Shown: positions 14,078 through 21,432 of the stretch, in pieces
Layout of the letters: each line of letters starts with the position of its first letter
Numbering within the stretch: the stretch's first letter is position 1
Assembly: GCA_964614375.1 (NCBI GenBank)
Contig: CAZTLI010000030.1
Coordinates: 1-21,432 of the forward strand
Direction: 5' to 3'
DNA from: CAZTLI01 sp964614375
GTDB taxonomy: Bacteria > Chloroflexota > Anaerolineae > Aggregatilineales > Phototrophicaceae
DNA length: 21,432 bases
Translations under genes and position numbers: made by a program
The notes under the pieces: model-generated
Told to the model about the DNA's origin: nothing
What the model saw: the letters and a program-made list of their open reading frames with translations, nothing else
The model's database searches: none

Positions 14078-15259
14078 TTACTCCGTATCTAATCCATTCT
14101 CATCAATGGGCTGCCATTGTAATTCATCGATACCCGTTGCTTGAAACGTCAACCGCCGCAGCCCGGTACCATCTACGTTAACAAAATAGCGTTGAGCATA
14201 ACCGTCACGCCACGAGCGAAATAGCAGTGCGTGGCTGTCGGGTGACCATAGAGGCGACATATCATCACTCACATGATCGCTCACGTTATACAAGTGACCT
14301 GCAACAACATCTGCCACGTACACTTCGGCATTGCCACCACGCCATGATACAAACGCAACATAATGCCCATCGGGTGACCAAACCGGGTCTTTATCCTGTG
14401 CCGGATGATTGCTGATGTTCCGCCTTCGTTGTGTCTCGCTGTCAAACAGATAAATGTCAGTATTTCGATTAAACGTCGATTCAAACACGAGTAAACGTCG
14501 GTTCGGTGACCATGACGCAGCATAATCGTCCGCTGGATCGAGTCCAATATTCAGCAATTCGCGCGTTTGAATGTTGACAACATACGTCTCGATGCTGTTA
14601 TCACGAGTCGATTCAAAAGCGATGAGCACCCCATCGAATGACCAGACCGGCTCATAATCATCGCGTGGATGTGTACTCAGGTTACGGGTCGCACCTGTAT
14701 CAACGTGTGCAATCAACACGTCTATATTTTCCAACAACGATACAAACGCAATTTGACGGCTATCTGCCGCGCTCCCCGGCGCCCAAACAGGCCCATAATC
14801 ATCTCCCGGACGATTACTGATGTTACGGAGTGTGCCTTCTACCACATCTACCAGATAAATTTCTGCATCAACATCACGCCGCGAGACAAACGCGATTTCG
14901 CTGCCATCGGGAGACCAGCTTGGCGAAGAGTCAGCAGCAGGATGGTTGCTGATATTGTGCGCTGTCATTTCAGCCACACCAAACACATAAACCTCTTGAT
15001 TACCATCACGTTCCGAGACAAATGCTAACCGTCGTCCATCCGGTGACCAGGCAGGTGAATAATCCGCCATCGGACTCCGGCTAATATTCAATGTGATTGT
15101 GGTGGTGACATCCATAATGTACACTTCGCGATTACCTTCATGGCGTGATACAAACGCAATAACCCCACCTGTGCTTGATTGTCCCCATAATAAAAAACTC
15201 AAGACAAACGCCAGTTGTACGAAAAACACGACAACCGTTAGTCGGATAAATAACCTCAT
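14078..15259 (-). CDS. Membrane-anchored or secreted TolB/PD40-type beta-propeller protein
   Basis: This 393-residue protein starts with an uncleaved or cleaved signal segment (about residues 5-25). Eight consecutive repeats of about 44 residues follow, each with the PD40 pattern: IAFVS.RDGN.EVY, then NIS.HPADD, then PSWSPDG. Such repeats form an eight-bladed (or seven plus closure) beta-propeller outside the cytoplasmic membrane. In TolB the propeller binds proteins, and free-standing copies have no known catalysis. No TolB N-terminal domain or other Tol genes are present, so it should not be called TolB. It starts five bases after the enolase-family dehydratase stop. Repeat 3 has an insertion (WAPGSAADSRQ) and repeat 5 lacks the second Asp, showing separate drift. 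Confidence 0.88.
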   Translation of the reverse strand: MRLFIRLTVVVFFVQLAFVLSFLLWGQSSTGGVIAFVSRHEGNREVYIMDVTTTITLNISRSPMADYSPAWSPDGRRLAFVSERDGNQEVYVFGVAEMTAHNISNHPAADSSPSWSPDGSEIAFVSRRDVDAEIYLVDVVEGTLRNISNRPGDDYGPVWAPGSAADSRQIAFVSLLENIDVLIAHVDTGATRNLSTHPRDDYEPVWSFDGVLIAFESTRDNSIETYVVNIQTRELLNIGLDPADDYAASWSPNRRLLVFESTFNRNTDIYLFDSETQRRRNISNHPAQDKDPVWSPDGHYVAFVSWRGGNAEVYVADVVAGHLYNVSDHVSDDMSPLWSPDSHALLFRSWRDGYAQRYFVNVDGTGLRRLTFQATGIDELQWQPIDENGLDTE

Positions 15260-15264
15260 GTATC

Positions 15265-16464
15265 TCAGCGTATGTCCTCAACGGCCCAATGGTCGCCCAT
15301 GTGCCGCCGACCTTTCGCCAAACCTTCACCCTCCGAGATTTCACGCACAAGGTCTTTGCGGCTTAACACATCGTCCCGCAGTAAAACGCCTAATCCCGGC
15401 CCATCAGGAACGGCCATACAGCCATCTTCGACAGTCGGTGCATAGTCACTCAAAATTGAGAAATAGGATTTATAAAATGCACGAACGGATTCAACAAAAA
15501 ACAGATTCGGGATATGCGCGCCTAAGTGCATACAAACCGCATGGCAAATCGGCCCCGCGACATTGTGCAGCACTAACGGCACACCAAACGTCTCGCCTAA
15601 GCTGGCGATTTTGCGTGTCTCGGCAATCCCACCATTCCACACAGGGTCAGTCATCACAATTTGTGAAACGTGTTTTTCTAACCACTCACGTAGCTGCCAG
15701 CGTGTTATCAGCAGTTCAGAGCCAATAATCGGAATAGTGGTTTTTTGCGCGACGGCTTTGATTTCGTCGGGATACACCGCAGGCAGCACATCTTCCAGAA
15801 ACAAAATGTCGTAAGGTTCGAGCATACGGGCAATCCGTTCTATGCTCACGCGATTCCAGCGAAAGTGACATTCGATACCAATTTCCATCTCATGGCCTAC
15901 CCTGTCGCGTATTTGTCGGATGGGGGTTAAACCCGCCTCAATATCCGTTTGACTGATATATTGACCGTAGGACTTCTCGCTAAATTGGTCAAAAGGCCAG
16001 ATTTTCATGGCGTGAATACCATCATCAAGCAAGCTCTGTGCCAGCGCGCCAGCATCTTCATGCCACGCTTGATAATCTTGAAAATCACCAAAACCAATGC
16101 AGGTGTTATAGGTTGGAATGTGTGTACGGGTTTTGCCGCCTAACAAGTGATAGAGTGGGATTTGATAATGTTTGCCCATTATGTCCCACAGCGCCACCTC
16201 CACAGCGGACAACGCCCGAGTCTCTGCGCCTGCATAGCCATGATACATGATGTTGTCCATCACGAAGCGCCACAACCCCTCAATGTCAAGCGGGTCTTGC
16301 CCCAGAATCAGCGGCGCAATCGTACCATGCAGCGCCCCTTTTGCGCCGGGCACTTTATCGACAGTCTCTCCTAAACCGACAAGCCCGCTGTCAGTATGCA
16401 CACGCACAACCAGCAACCGCGGAAATTCTGCCCATTGCAGGCTCTCAATCGCTGTGATTTTCAC
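15265..16464 (-). CDS. Enolase-superfamily acid-sugar dehydratase (mandelate racemase/ManD-GalD-like)
   Basis: This 399-residue protein has an N-terminal capping domain and a C-terminal TIM barrel. Metal ligands are E198, E224 and E250 (GIECH, FLEDV, GSELL). Candidate catalytic residues are K154 (MKIWPFD), H200 directly after the first ligand, and the D273/H300 dyad (TDPVWNGG, LHNVAGP). A histidine two residues after the first ligand is typical of mannonate and galactonate dehydratases, so beta-elimination from an aldonate or aldarate is the best call; the substrate is open. The reading frame stays open upstream to 16614, but that part overlaps the antiporter gene. The GTG at 16464, giving MKITAIES, matches the family N-terminus. 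The gene overlaps the end of nhaA by 20 bp and is five bases before the propeller gene. Confidence 0.88.
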   Translation of the reverse strand: MKITAIESLQWAEFPRLLVVRVHTDSGLVGLGETVDKVPGAKGALHGTIAPLILGQDPLDIEGLWRFVMDNIMYHGYAGAETRALSAVEVALWDIMGKHYQIPLYHLLGGKTRTHIPTYNTCIGFGDFQDYQAWHEDAGALAQSLLDDGIHAMKIWPFDQFSEKSYGQYISQTDIEAGLTPIRQIRDRVGHEMEIGIECHFRWNRVSIERIARMLEPYDILFLEDVLPAVYPDEIKAVAQKTTIPIIGSELLITRWQLREWLEKHVSQIVMTDPVWNGGIAETRKIASLGETFGVPLVLHNVAGPICHAVCMHLGAHIPNLFFVESVRAFYKSYFSILSDYAPTVEDGCMAVPDGPGLGVLLRDDVLSRKDLVREISEGEGLAKGRRHMGDHWAVEDIR

Positions 16465-17797
16465 CCCGATTCCCCAATCTGCGTAATAACAGCCAGCCCA
16501 CCGTCCCGGCAATGACTGACGCAACCAGAATACCCATTTTCCCGATACTGAGTATTGTCGTATCATCGAAAGCGAGGTTCGCGATAAATAATGACATCGT
16601 GAAACCAACGCCACCTAACCACGATACGCCGTTAATTTGCCTCCACGATACATCGGTGGGCTTATCGGCTAATCCACTTCGCACAGCTAACCACGAGAAC
16701 AGTGTAATACCCACCGGTTTACCGATAACTAAGCCCAGAATAATTCCTAAAGCGACGGGATGAGTGACAATCTCTCCCAGGTTACCTTCAACACGAACGC
16801 CTGCATTGGCTAACGCAAATATGGGAATAATCGCAAATGCAACCCAGGGATGCAGACTGTGTTCCGCCCGTAACAATGGGGGTTGCACTTGCTCAGACGC
16901 AACTTCAAGCGTATGAAGGGCAGACTGGGCATCATCATTTGTCCGTATATCCTCTTTATCAGCAACATCATCACGGATACGTTGTAAAAGTTTCTCGCCC
17001 TTCGCAACAAAATCACGCACGCTAATGCGCGCCGTAGCAGGTATGGTTGCCGCCAACAACACGCCCGCTATAGTCGCGTGAACACCCGATTGCAAAAATG
17101 CTACCCACATCACGATACCGAACAGCGCATAAATTAATAACCGTTGTACACCCAATCGGTTGAGCGCGAAAAGTAGCCCCAAAATCCCAAAACCAACAAT
17201 GAGCGGTGTCGTTTGAATCGACGTTGTATAAAACACGGCAATAACGAGAACCGCGCTGATGTCATCCACAATTGCCAGCGCCGTAAGAAACACTTTTAAC
17301 GTCATGGGCACTCGATCACCGAGCAGCGCCAATATCCCCAGCGCAAATGCAATGTCCGTAGCGATTGGTACACCCCAACCACCAACATTGTCAGTCCCCG
17401 CGTTAATCACGGCATAAATAATTGCTGGCACGAGTAGGCCACCAAGCGCACCCGCGATAGGTAATGCAGCCCGCCGAAAAGATGCTAATTCACCAATAAG
17501 CAATTCGCGTTTTATTTCCAACCCAACGAGGAAAAAGAAGATTGCCATCAATCCATCGTTGACCCACAACAGTAACGCCTTATTTAATCCAAAATCTCCG
17601 ACAAGTACCGCAACCCGGGTTTGCCAGATATTCGCGTATGAATCGGAAAATGCGGAATTCGCCCATATCAGAGCGATGACTGCAAAAGCCATTAACAGGA
17701 TGCCACCAGAAGCCTCTAACTTCAGGAATTCTTGAAACGGACGCAGTAGCCTGAGACTCTGTTTGCCATTTGATTGCGTGCTGGAATTACCTTTCAT
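16445..17797 (-). CDS. nhaA: Na+/H+ antiporter NhaA
   Basis: This 450-residue protein carries the NhaA signatures: FLKLEASGGILL near the start, GLMAIFFFLVGLEIKREL at about 82-99, ATDIAFALG with D148, and ALAIVDDISAVLVIAVFYT with the ion-binding pair D178-D179. GKPVGI in the last third supplies the helix X lysine. It exchanges sodium for protons across the cytoplasmic membrane and controls pH and sodium. It is about 60 residues longer than the E. coli protein because of a charged loop around 260-320 between the two halves; many other NhaA proteins have a similar loop. ATG has AAGGAC upstream. It lies 25 bp after the M24 gene and overlaps the dehydratase gene start by 20 bp, an unexpected partner for catabolic genes. 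Confidence 0.95.
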   Translation of the reverse strand: MKGNSSTQSNGKQSLRLLRPFQEFLKLEASGGILLMAFAVIALIWANSAFSDSYANIWQTRVAVLVGDFGLNKALLLWVNDGLMAIFFFLVGLEIKRELLIGELASFRRAALPIAGALGGLLVPAIIYAVINAGTDNVGGWGVPIATDIAFALGILALLGDRVPMTLKVFLTALAIVDDISAVLVIAVFYTTSIQTTPLIVGFGILGLLFALNRLGVQRLLIYALFGIVMWVAFLQSGVHATIAGVLLAATIPATARISVRDFVAKGEKLLQRIRDDVADKEDIRTNDDAQSALHTLEVASEQVQPPLLRAEHSLHPWVAFAIIPIFALANAGVRVEGNLGEIVTHPVALGIILGLVIGKPVGITLFSWLAVRSGLADKPTDVSWRQINGVSWLGGVGFTMSLFIANLAFDDTTILSIGKMGILVASVIAGTVGWLLLRRLGNRGENHSD

Positions 17798-17822
17798 CCT
17801 TTACAATGTCCTTCTGTATCTT

Positions 17823-19220
17823 TCAGGAAACAACCCGCATCGCGCGCGTTGGAGACAACCAGAATGGCGGCAGATAGGCCGGGATATTTGAAAATGGCAG
17901 CACTTCTGGCTTCAGATGAATGCCCAATGTATTTATCATGAAGTCACGCCGCTGCTGTATGCGCCCCCACGCTTCCGGGTACTTACGGGCAAATTCATGG
18001 CGCAAATCGTCATCCGCCAGCGCGATTCCATCTTCGATGTTGGTAGTGTGATAAGCTGTGTGCGTTGCCGGGATGACATCCACCTGTATCGCCATACCCG
18101 AACGCAACGCCATTTCCGAATCGCGAAAAATCGGCGAATTCACCCACTCGTCAATGTGTATCAAATGACCGGGATTGAGTCCCACACCGAAAAACGGGTC
18201 GCCTAGATGTCTGTCTATGATGTCGAACAAAATGCGACCTTTTACACCAATACCTAGTGTTTCATACCATTCCAAGATGGCGCGAAAGTAGGGAGCGACC
18301 AATTTATCGACATAATCGCGGATGTTTTCCGGCAGTTCACTGGCGTCGCTCACCAAAAATCCACCACGCGCATTCAATCCACCCCATACACCATAGGCCA
18401 TTGTTACAGGGTCACCATGATTTATCGTGCGCCGCGAGGGACTCGGCAAACCCATCGCCGCGCGTTCACCACTGGATAACATCAAATGTGCGGATAGTGG
18501 CATCCCGTTCAACTGCATCAAGCGGACGGCATCATATTCGGTCATACCCGCCTGAACACCAAACAACACATTCCGCAATGCCTGGGATGTATGTGTCGCA
18601 GCAAATTCAAATACTGCCAATTGATCGACATCATTGGTCGCGCGAAGTCCGTCGGTTGGGTGCATGAAGATTTCGGTGGCATTGAACAGATTCTGACGCT
18701 TACCCACAATGCCGGTAAGCGTTTCAACGATGAACGACGGTATCTCCAGCCAATGGGCAAAATCCGCTGATTCGCCTGCATCAAAATACTTCCAACCGAC
18801 TACGCCAACCCGGTCTCCACTCGTAATGCCAGAATCGCGCAATATCGTATCCAGTGCATCGCTCTCGCCGCGCGGTTGACCCGGCAGACTAAAGCTCTGA
18901 TACAGTACACGCGCCATATCCACCGGGCTAATCGCCGAATAGCCCATCCCTTCGTTACCAACCAGCAAAGTCGGTTTACGACCTGCAACCAGGATAAGCA
19001 GCGCTTCCTCAAAACGCGGGTCATACCCCGTTAGATACGCCAGATTAGCCGCGTGTTCCCGATCACCATAAACGACCACCGCATCATATCCGGCGTCGTT
19101 GACACGCTGTAATGCCGCCTCAATCCGTGCCGGATAGGTCTCAGCAGGAATGTGTGGCTCGGTGTTCGGCAGCCCAAATTCCGGCAAATTAATTTCGGCG
19201 AGTTCTACTTTTATCGTCAT
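17823..19220 (-). CDS. M24 (pita-bread fold) creatinase/prolidase-like protein with degenerate metal site
   Basis: This 465-residue protein has a creatinase-type N-terminal domain (about 30-190, with DAVVVYGDREHAANLAYLTG) and a C-terminal pita-bread domain (about 195-430). Of the five M24 metal ligands, a histidine (H352, NPGHLIH) and glutamates (E358, IEDG E396) are recognisable. The two aspartates of the DxxxxxxxxxxD motif are absent: the segment reads MAYGVWGGLNARGGFLVSD at about 274-292. That resembles creatinase, which is metal-independent, more than prolidase or aminopeptidase P. It may hydrolyse a non-peptide C-N bond or have lost activity. It starts 25 bp after the MBL-fold gene and ends 25 bp before nhaA. 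Confidence 0.8.
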   Translation of the reverse strand: MTIKVELAEINLPEFGLPNTEPHIPAETYPARIEAALQRVNDAGYDAVVVYGDREHAANLAYLTGYDPRFEEALLILVAGRKPTLLVGNEGMGYSAISPVDMARVLYQSFSLPGQPRGESDALDTILRDSGITSGDRVGVVGWKYFDAGESADFAHWLEIPSFIVETLTGIVGKRQNLFNATEIFMHPTDGLRATNDVDQLAVFEFAATHTSQALRNVLFGVQAGMTEYDAVRLMQLNGMPLSAHLMLSSGERAAMGLPSPSRRTINHGDPVTMAYGVWGGLNARGGFLVSDASELPENIRDYVDKLVAPYFRAILEWYETLGIGVKGRILFDIIDRHLGDPFFGVGLNPGHLIHIDEWVNSPIFRDSEMALRSGMAIQVDVIPATHTAYHTTNIEDGIALADDDLRHEFARKYPEAWGRIQQRRDFMINTLGIHLKPEVLPFSNIPAYLPPFWLSPTRAMRVVS

Positions 19221-19245
19221 TTATGCAATCGCGTTCTCCAACAAA

Positions 19246-20211
19246 TCAGTCAGGCAGCCGCCACATCACAAGATTGTCTGTAGTGCGCGCCTCAATAAGC
19301 TGCCCGCGTTGTACCAGTCGCTTGAGATTACCCATAAAGGGAAACGTCAGCAGACCAATTCCCCCCTCCCCCCACTGACCGATGGATTGCCCTAGCGCCA
19401 CCATCGCCTGCCGGAGTGTAAAATTGGGGTGTTCTTCAGCAAACGCCAGTAATTTACGCTCTACATGCAGGCAAAAATTGCGGCTCTCGCGCAGAAAATC
19501 ACCGACTTCGGTGCCACGGTGTACGGGCCAGTGTGCGGGCGAATAGGTCTCAATATCCATCGCCATCAGCCGTTCCAACGTTGCGAGATAGGTATCAACA
19601 TAGCAATAGGTCGGCGGCAGCACCGGATTCCAATCAACATCGAGAATGGCATTCCACAGCGCGGCTTCACCGGCTGCCAGTGTTTTGCTGCGCGGATCAT
19701 AGACTGCTAAATGCCCCCATGTGTGTCCCGGTGTATGCACCGCTTCAACATACCAATTAGGACTAAGGCGAAACGTCTCGCCACCTTCAAGCGTCATATC
19801 CAATGGATAACTCAATGTATCGGCATGTATTCCCTGTCGAACCTTATCCGGCGTCACAAATCCATGATCGACATCGAACTGCATATAACGCCCGGTGATC
19901 AGTGCCTCCGTATCTTCCACCCATGCTTTATCCAGATTGTGACACATCAACACCGCATGAGGCACGGCCTCTTTCATCGGTTGATTACCACCTTGATGGT
20001 CAAGATCGGAATGACTGATGACGATGTACTTCAATTTTTCACGGTCTAAGCCGATTTTTTCCATATAGGGCAGAATCTGCTGCTGAGGATTGTGGGCTAC
20101 GCAGGTATCCACCAGCATCGCGGCTTCTGTACCGACAAATAGATGCACAAACGTCATACGGTTGGTATCGAACGGACAGATAATGCGATGTACACCGGGC
20201 GCAATTTCCAC
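19246..20211 (-). CDS. MBL-fold metallo-hydrolase with HxDxDH motif
   Basis: This 321-residue metallo-beta-lactamase-fold protein shows D35 (LVDT), the metal motif H67-S-D69-L-D71-H72 (ISHSDLDHQGG), H163 (HTPGHTWGH), and a later PAHWPVH. The second histidine of HxHxDH is replaced by Asp, as in some MBL subfamilies. A C-terminal segment of about 90 residues, LHVERKLLAFAEEHPNFTL onward, looks like the helical tail of glyoxalase II-like thioesterases or lactonases (a winged-helix-like end). The reaction is unknown; lactone or thioester hydrolysis is likely. The frame is open to a TTG at 20238, but the GTG at 20211 has AAGGA nine bases upstream and is preferred. It is the first gene of the five-gene operon, about 50 bases behind a TATAAT. 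Confidence 0.82.
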   Translation of the reverse strand: MEIAPGVHRIICPFDTNRMTFVHLFVGTEAAMLVDTCVAHNPQQQILPYMEKIGLDREKLKYIVISHSDLDHQGGNQPMKEAVPHAVLMCHNLDKAWVEDTEALITGRYMQFDVDHGFVTPDKVRQGIHADTLSYPLDMTLEGGETFRLSPNWYVEAVHTPGHTWGHLAVYDPRSKTLAAGEAALWNAILDVDWNPVLPPTYCYVDTYLATLERLMAMDIETYSPAHWPVHRGTEVGDFLRESRNFCLHVERKLLAFAEEHPNFTLRQAMVALGQSIGQWGEGGIGLLTFPFMGNLKRLVQRGQLIEARTTDNLVMWRLPD

Positions 20212-20264
20212 GTTAAACAATCCTTTCAAAATAAGCAACTGACCTTATGCTGCACATGCCCAAC

Positions 20265-20270
20265 ATTATA
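20265..20270 (-). promoter_or_regulatory. Candidate -10 element for the MBL-M24-nhaA-dehydratase-propeller operon
   Basis: A perfect TATAAT on the minus strand sits in AT-rich intergenic DNA, placing a start about 47 bases before the GTG at 20211. No good -35 is visible 16-18 bp upstream (AATGCA or CAATGC), so an activator may be needed. Confidence 0.42.
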
Positions 20271-20308
20271 GAGATTGTTTATTGTGCTGCATTGGCACTA
20301 CAAAATCC

Positions 20309-20322
20309 CCTGTTTTAACAGG
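20309..20322. repeat. Inverted repeat CCTGTTTTAACAGG, possible weak terminator or operator
   Basis: The arms CCTGT and ACAGG form a perfect 5-bp stem (six with the next pair), 45 bases past the stop of the short-chain dehydrogenase gene. On the minus strand it is followed by GGGATTTTG, a poor U-tract. It may end the GntR/SDR transcript or bind a regulator of the next operon. Confidence 0.35.
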
Positions 20323-20366
20323 AAACATTACGCATTTTATTACGAAAATCTCCTATCAGCGATAAA

Positions 20367-21152
20367 TCAATCTTGCGGCTGTTCGCCCTTTGAACTTAGG
20401 CCGCCATCGACTTCGTAATTCGAGCCAGTGACAAAACTTGCTTCGTCCGACGCCAAAAATACACATACGCTGGCAACTTCGTCGATACGCCCTACTCTAC
20501 CAATCGGGTGCATGTCGTCAAACGCGCCACGCAGCCGTACAGGGTCAGATTGCGCCGCAAGAAAATCATGCAGCATCGGCGAATCAATCGTACCGGGAGA
20601 AACGCTGTTGGTGCGAAGGCCTTCGCGTGCATAATCAGTAGACATCGCGCGTGCCAGCGCAATCAACGCGCCTTTGGTGGCGGAATAGGCCGCGATACCC
20701 GGTAAGCCGAGCAGACCCGTGACACTCGCCATGTGGATGATGCTGCCAGTCCCGAGTTTTAACATGCCCGGAATAACTGCACGACACACAAGATATGTCC
20801 CACGCAAGTTGACGCGGATGCAGTGATCAAAATCGTCTGGCGATGTTTCATGTAAGCGACCACCGGGCATTACAGCCGCATTATTCACCAGCACAGTACA
20901 TACACCAAACGCATTATGGAATCGCGTGACGGCTGCATTGACCTGCGCCTCATCGCGAATATCAGCCGAAAGCGCGACAGCCTGCCCACCTTTTGACATA
21001 ATCTCATCAACGACAGTCGCACAATCCGCTTCATTCAAATCGAGCACACCCACTCGTGCGCCTTCCGCCGCAAAGCGCAGCGCAATACCCCGTCCAATAC
21101 CACGCGCAGCCCCGGTAATTAATGCGATTTTGCCGTCTAAACGTCCAGCCAT
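20367..21152 (-). CDS. Short-chain dehydrogenase/reductase (SDR), NAD-type
   Basis: This 261-residue classical SDR has TGAARGIG at 13-20, D38 ending strand 2 (NAD preference), NNAA at 90-93 and the catalytic set N115, S143, Y156, K160 (YSATK). The PGTIDSPM loop and C-terminal NYEVDGG are typical of sugar, polyol or 3-oxoacyl-type SDRs. The substrate is unknown; the FCD regulator just upstream and the catabolic surroundings favour a sugar or polyol. The reading frame extends to a TTG at 21164 that sits directly on an AGGA, so the ATG at 21152 with that AGGA about 12 bases upstream is chosen. It begins eight bases after the stop of the regulator gene. Confidence 0.9.
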   Translation of the reverse strand: MAGRLDGKIALITGAARGIGRGIALRFAAEGARVGVLDLNEADCATVVDEIMSKGGQAVALSADIRDEAQVNAAVTRFHNAFGVCTVLVNNAAVMPGGRLHETSPDDFDHCIRVNLRGTYLVCRAVIPGMLKLGTGSIIHMASVTGLLGLPGIAAYSATKGALIALARAMSTDYAREGLRTNSVSPGTIDSPMLHDFLAAQSDPVRLRGAFDDMHPIGRVGRIDEVASVCVFLASDEASFVTGSNYEVDGGLSSKGEQPQD

Positions 21153-21160
21153 CGTCTTAA

Positions 21161-21432
21161 TCAATCCTGCTTGAATTGCAATCTTGACCAGATGTGCATG
21201 TGATCCTGTATCAATCGCACGGCAGTTTCTACATCACCAGACTGAACAGCATCTACGATGGGCTGATGTACAGCAGCAATTTCTGCTAAATCAGAAAAAT
21301 ACCGACGGTGATTCTGCGCCACGAAGCGTTGAATCTGGCTGTAAAGCGGTTTCCACGTTTCGAGTAAAACCATACTGCCTGACCATTCACAAATATGTCG
21401 GTGAAACGCCATATCGCTTTCGACCAGCCACG
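21161..21432 (-). CDS. FCD-type GntR regulator, partial (N-terminus beyond window)
   Basis: Only the last 90 residues are visible, and the frame is open to the right edge. WLVESDMAFHRHICEWSGS at its start is the FCD-domain helix with the metal-binding histidine. It is followed by IQRFVAQNHRR, then EIAAVHQPIVDAVQSGDVETAVRLIQDHM, the usual His-rich C-terminal helices. The DNA-binding domain must lie outside the window. It is upstream of and close to the short-chain dehydrogenase gene, and probably controls that operon. It is a different protein from the regulator at 3950-4666, which shows that two separate FCD regulators serve this region. Confidence 0.85.
   Translation of the reverse strand, partial: WLVESDMAFHRHICEWSGSMVLLETWKPLYSQIQRFVAQNHRRYFSDLAEIAAVHQPIVDAVQSGDVETAVRLIQDHMHIWSRLQFKQD

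Noticed and set aside
14078..15259. Regularly spaced similar DNA segments that could suggest a tandem repeat or CRISPR-like array
   Set aside because: The period of about 130 bp is explained by the eight PD40 propeller repeats; there are no exact short repeats with unique spacers.
14078..15259. Calling the propeller protein TolB
   Set aside because: The N-terminal TolB domain and other Tol-Pal genes are absent; only the propeller repeats are shared.
15093..15728. Open frame of 211 codons on the plus strand opposite the propeller and enolase genes
   Set aside because: It crosses the junction of two real minus-strand genes and shows no recognisable domain.
16465..16614. Fifty-residue N-terminal extension of the enolase-family gene
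   Set aside because: The extension is the antisense-free overlap with nhaA in another frame and reads as random sequence; family homology begins at the GTG at 16464.

Overview
The window is 21.4 kb of densely coding bacterial DNA. There are no rRNA or tRNA genes, no CRISPR array and no recognisable insertion sequence. The best guess for the host is a Chloroflexota (Anaerolineae-like) bacterium. That is inference from protein style: a short lipoprotein with a Pro/Thr-rich spacer after its lipobox, an anchored PD40/TolB-type propeller, a very long RbsC-type sugar permease, an Rv1855c-type luciferase-like oxidoreductase, and moderate GC with Shine-Dalgarno sites of the GGAG type. The content is that of a catabolic island for carbohydrates or sugar acids.

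Layout. (1) 1-3831, minus strand: a tight operon of two zinc-type medium-chain dehydrogenases, a small membrane protein, a luciferase-like oxidoreductase and a UlaG-like metallo-beta-lactamase-fold protein that runs off the left edge. (2) 3950-7222, plus strand, divergent from (1): an FCD-type GntR repressor, a DHDPS-family dehydratase resembling L-2-keto-3-deoxyarabonate dehydratase, and an alpha-ketoglutarate semialdehyde dehydrogenase. (3) 7215-9216, minus: an ArsB/NhaD/SLC13-type permease behind a short-chain dehydrogenase. (4) 9292-13824, minus: a sugar ABC importer (binding protein, unusually large permease, single-domain ATPase) whose ATPase stop overlaps the start of a lipoprotein gene; a hairpin terminator follows. 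(5) 14078-20211, minus: MBL-fold hydrolase, degenerate M24 pita-bread protein, NhaA antiporter, enolase-superfamily acid-sugar dehydratase and a beta-propeller protein, closely spaced as one operon. (6) 20367 to the right edge, minus: a short-chain dehydrogenase behind a second FCD-type GntR regulator whose N-terminus lies outside the window.

How the parts fit. The dehydratase plus semialdehyde dehydrogenase pair is the signature of the last two steps of non-phosphorylative (Weimberg-type) pentose oxidation, ending in alpha-ketoglutarate. The other steps have candidates nearby: an ABC importer, several NAD-type dehydrogenases, MBL proteins that could act as lactonases, and an enolase-superfamily dehydratase for the aldonate. 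The link between regions is visible in the DNA. A 20-bp site in the divergent promoter between the GntR gene and the dehydrogenase operon (3911-3930) recurs with one mismatch in front of the ABC binding-protein gene 10 kb away (13931-13950), in the same orientation relative to the minus-strand genes it precedes and overlapping the same candidate -10 element. This suggests that one GntR protein controls both import and catabolism.

No gap between genes exceeds 300 bp. The largest (13825-14077, about 250 bp) holds a good promoter and several inverted repeats. The substrate cannot be fixed from sequence alone; the scyllo-inosose-dehydrogenase-like protein leaves a cyclitol substrate open.
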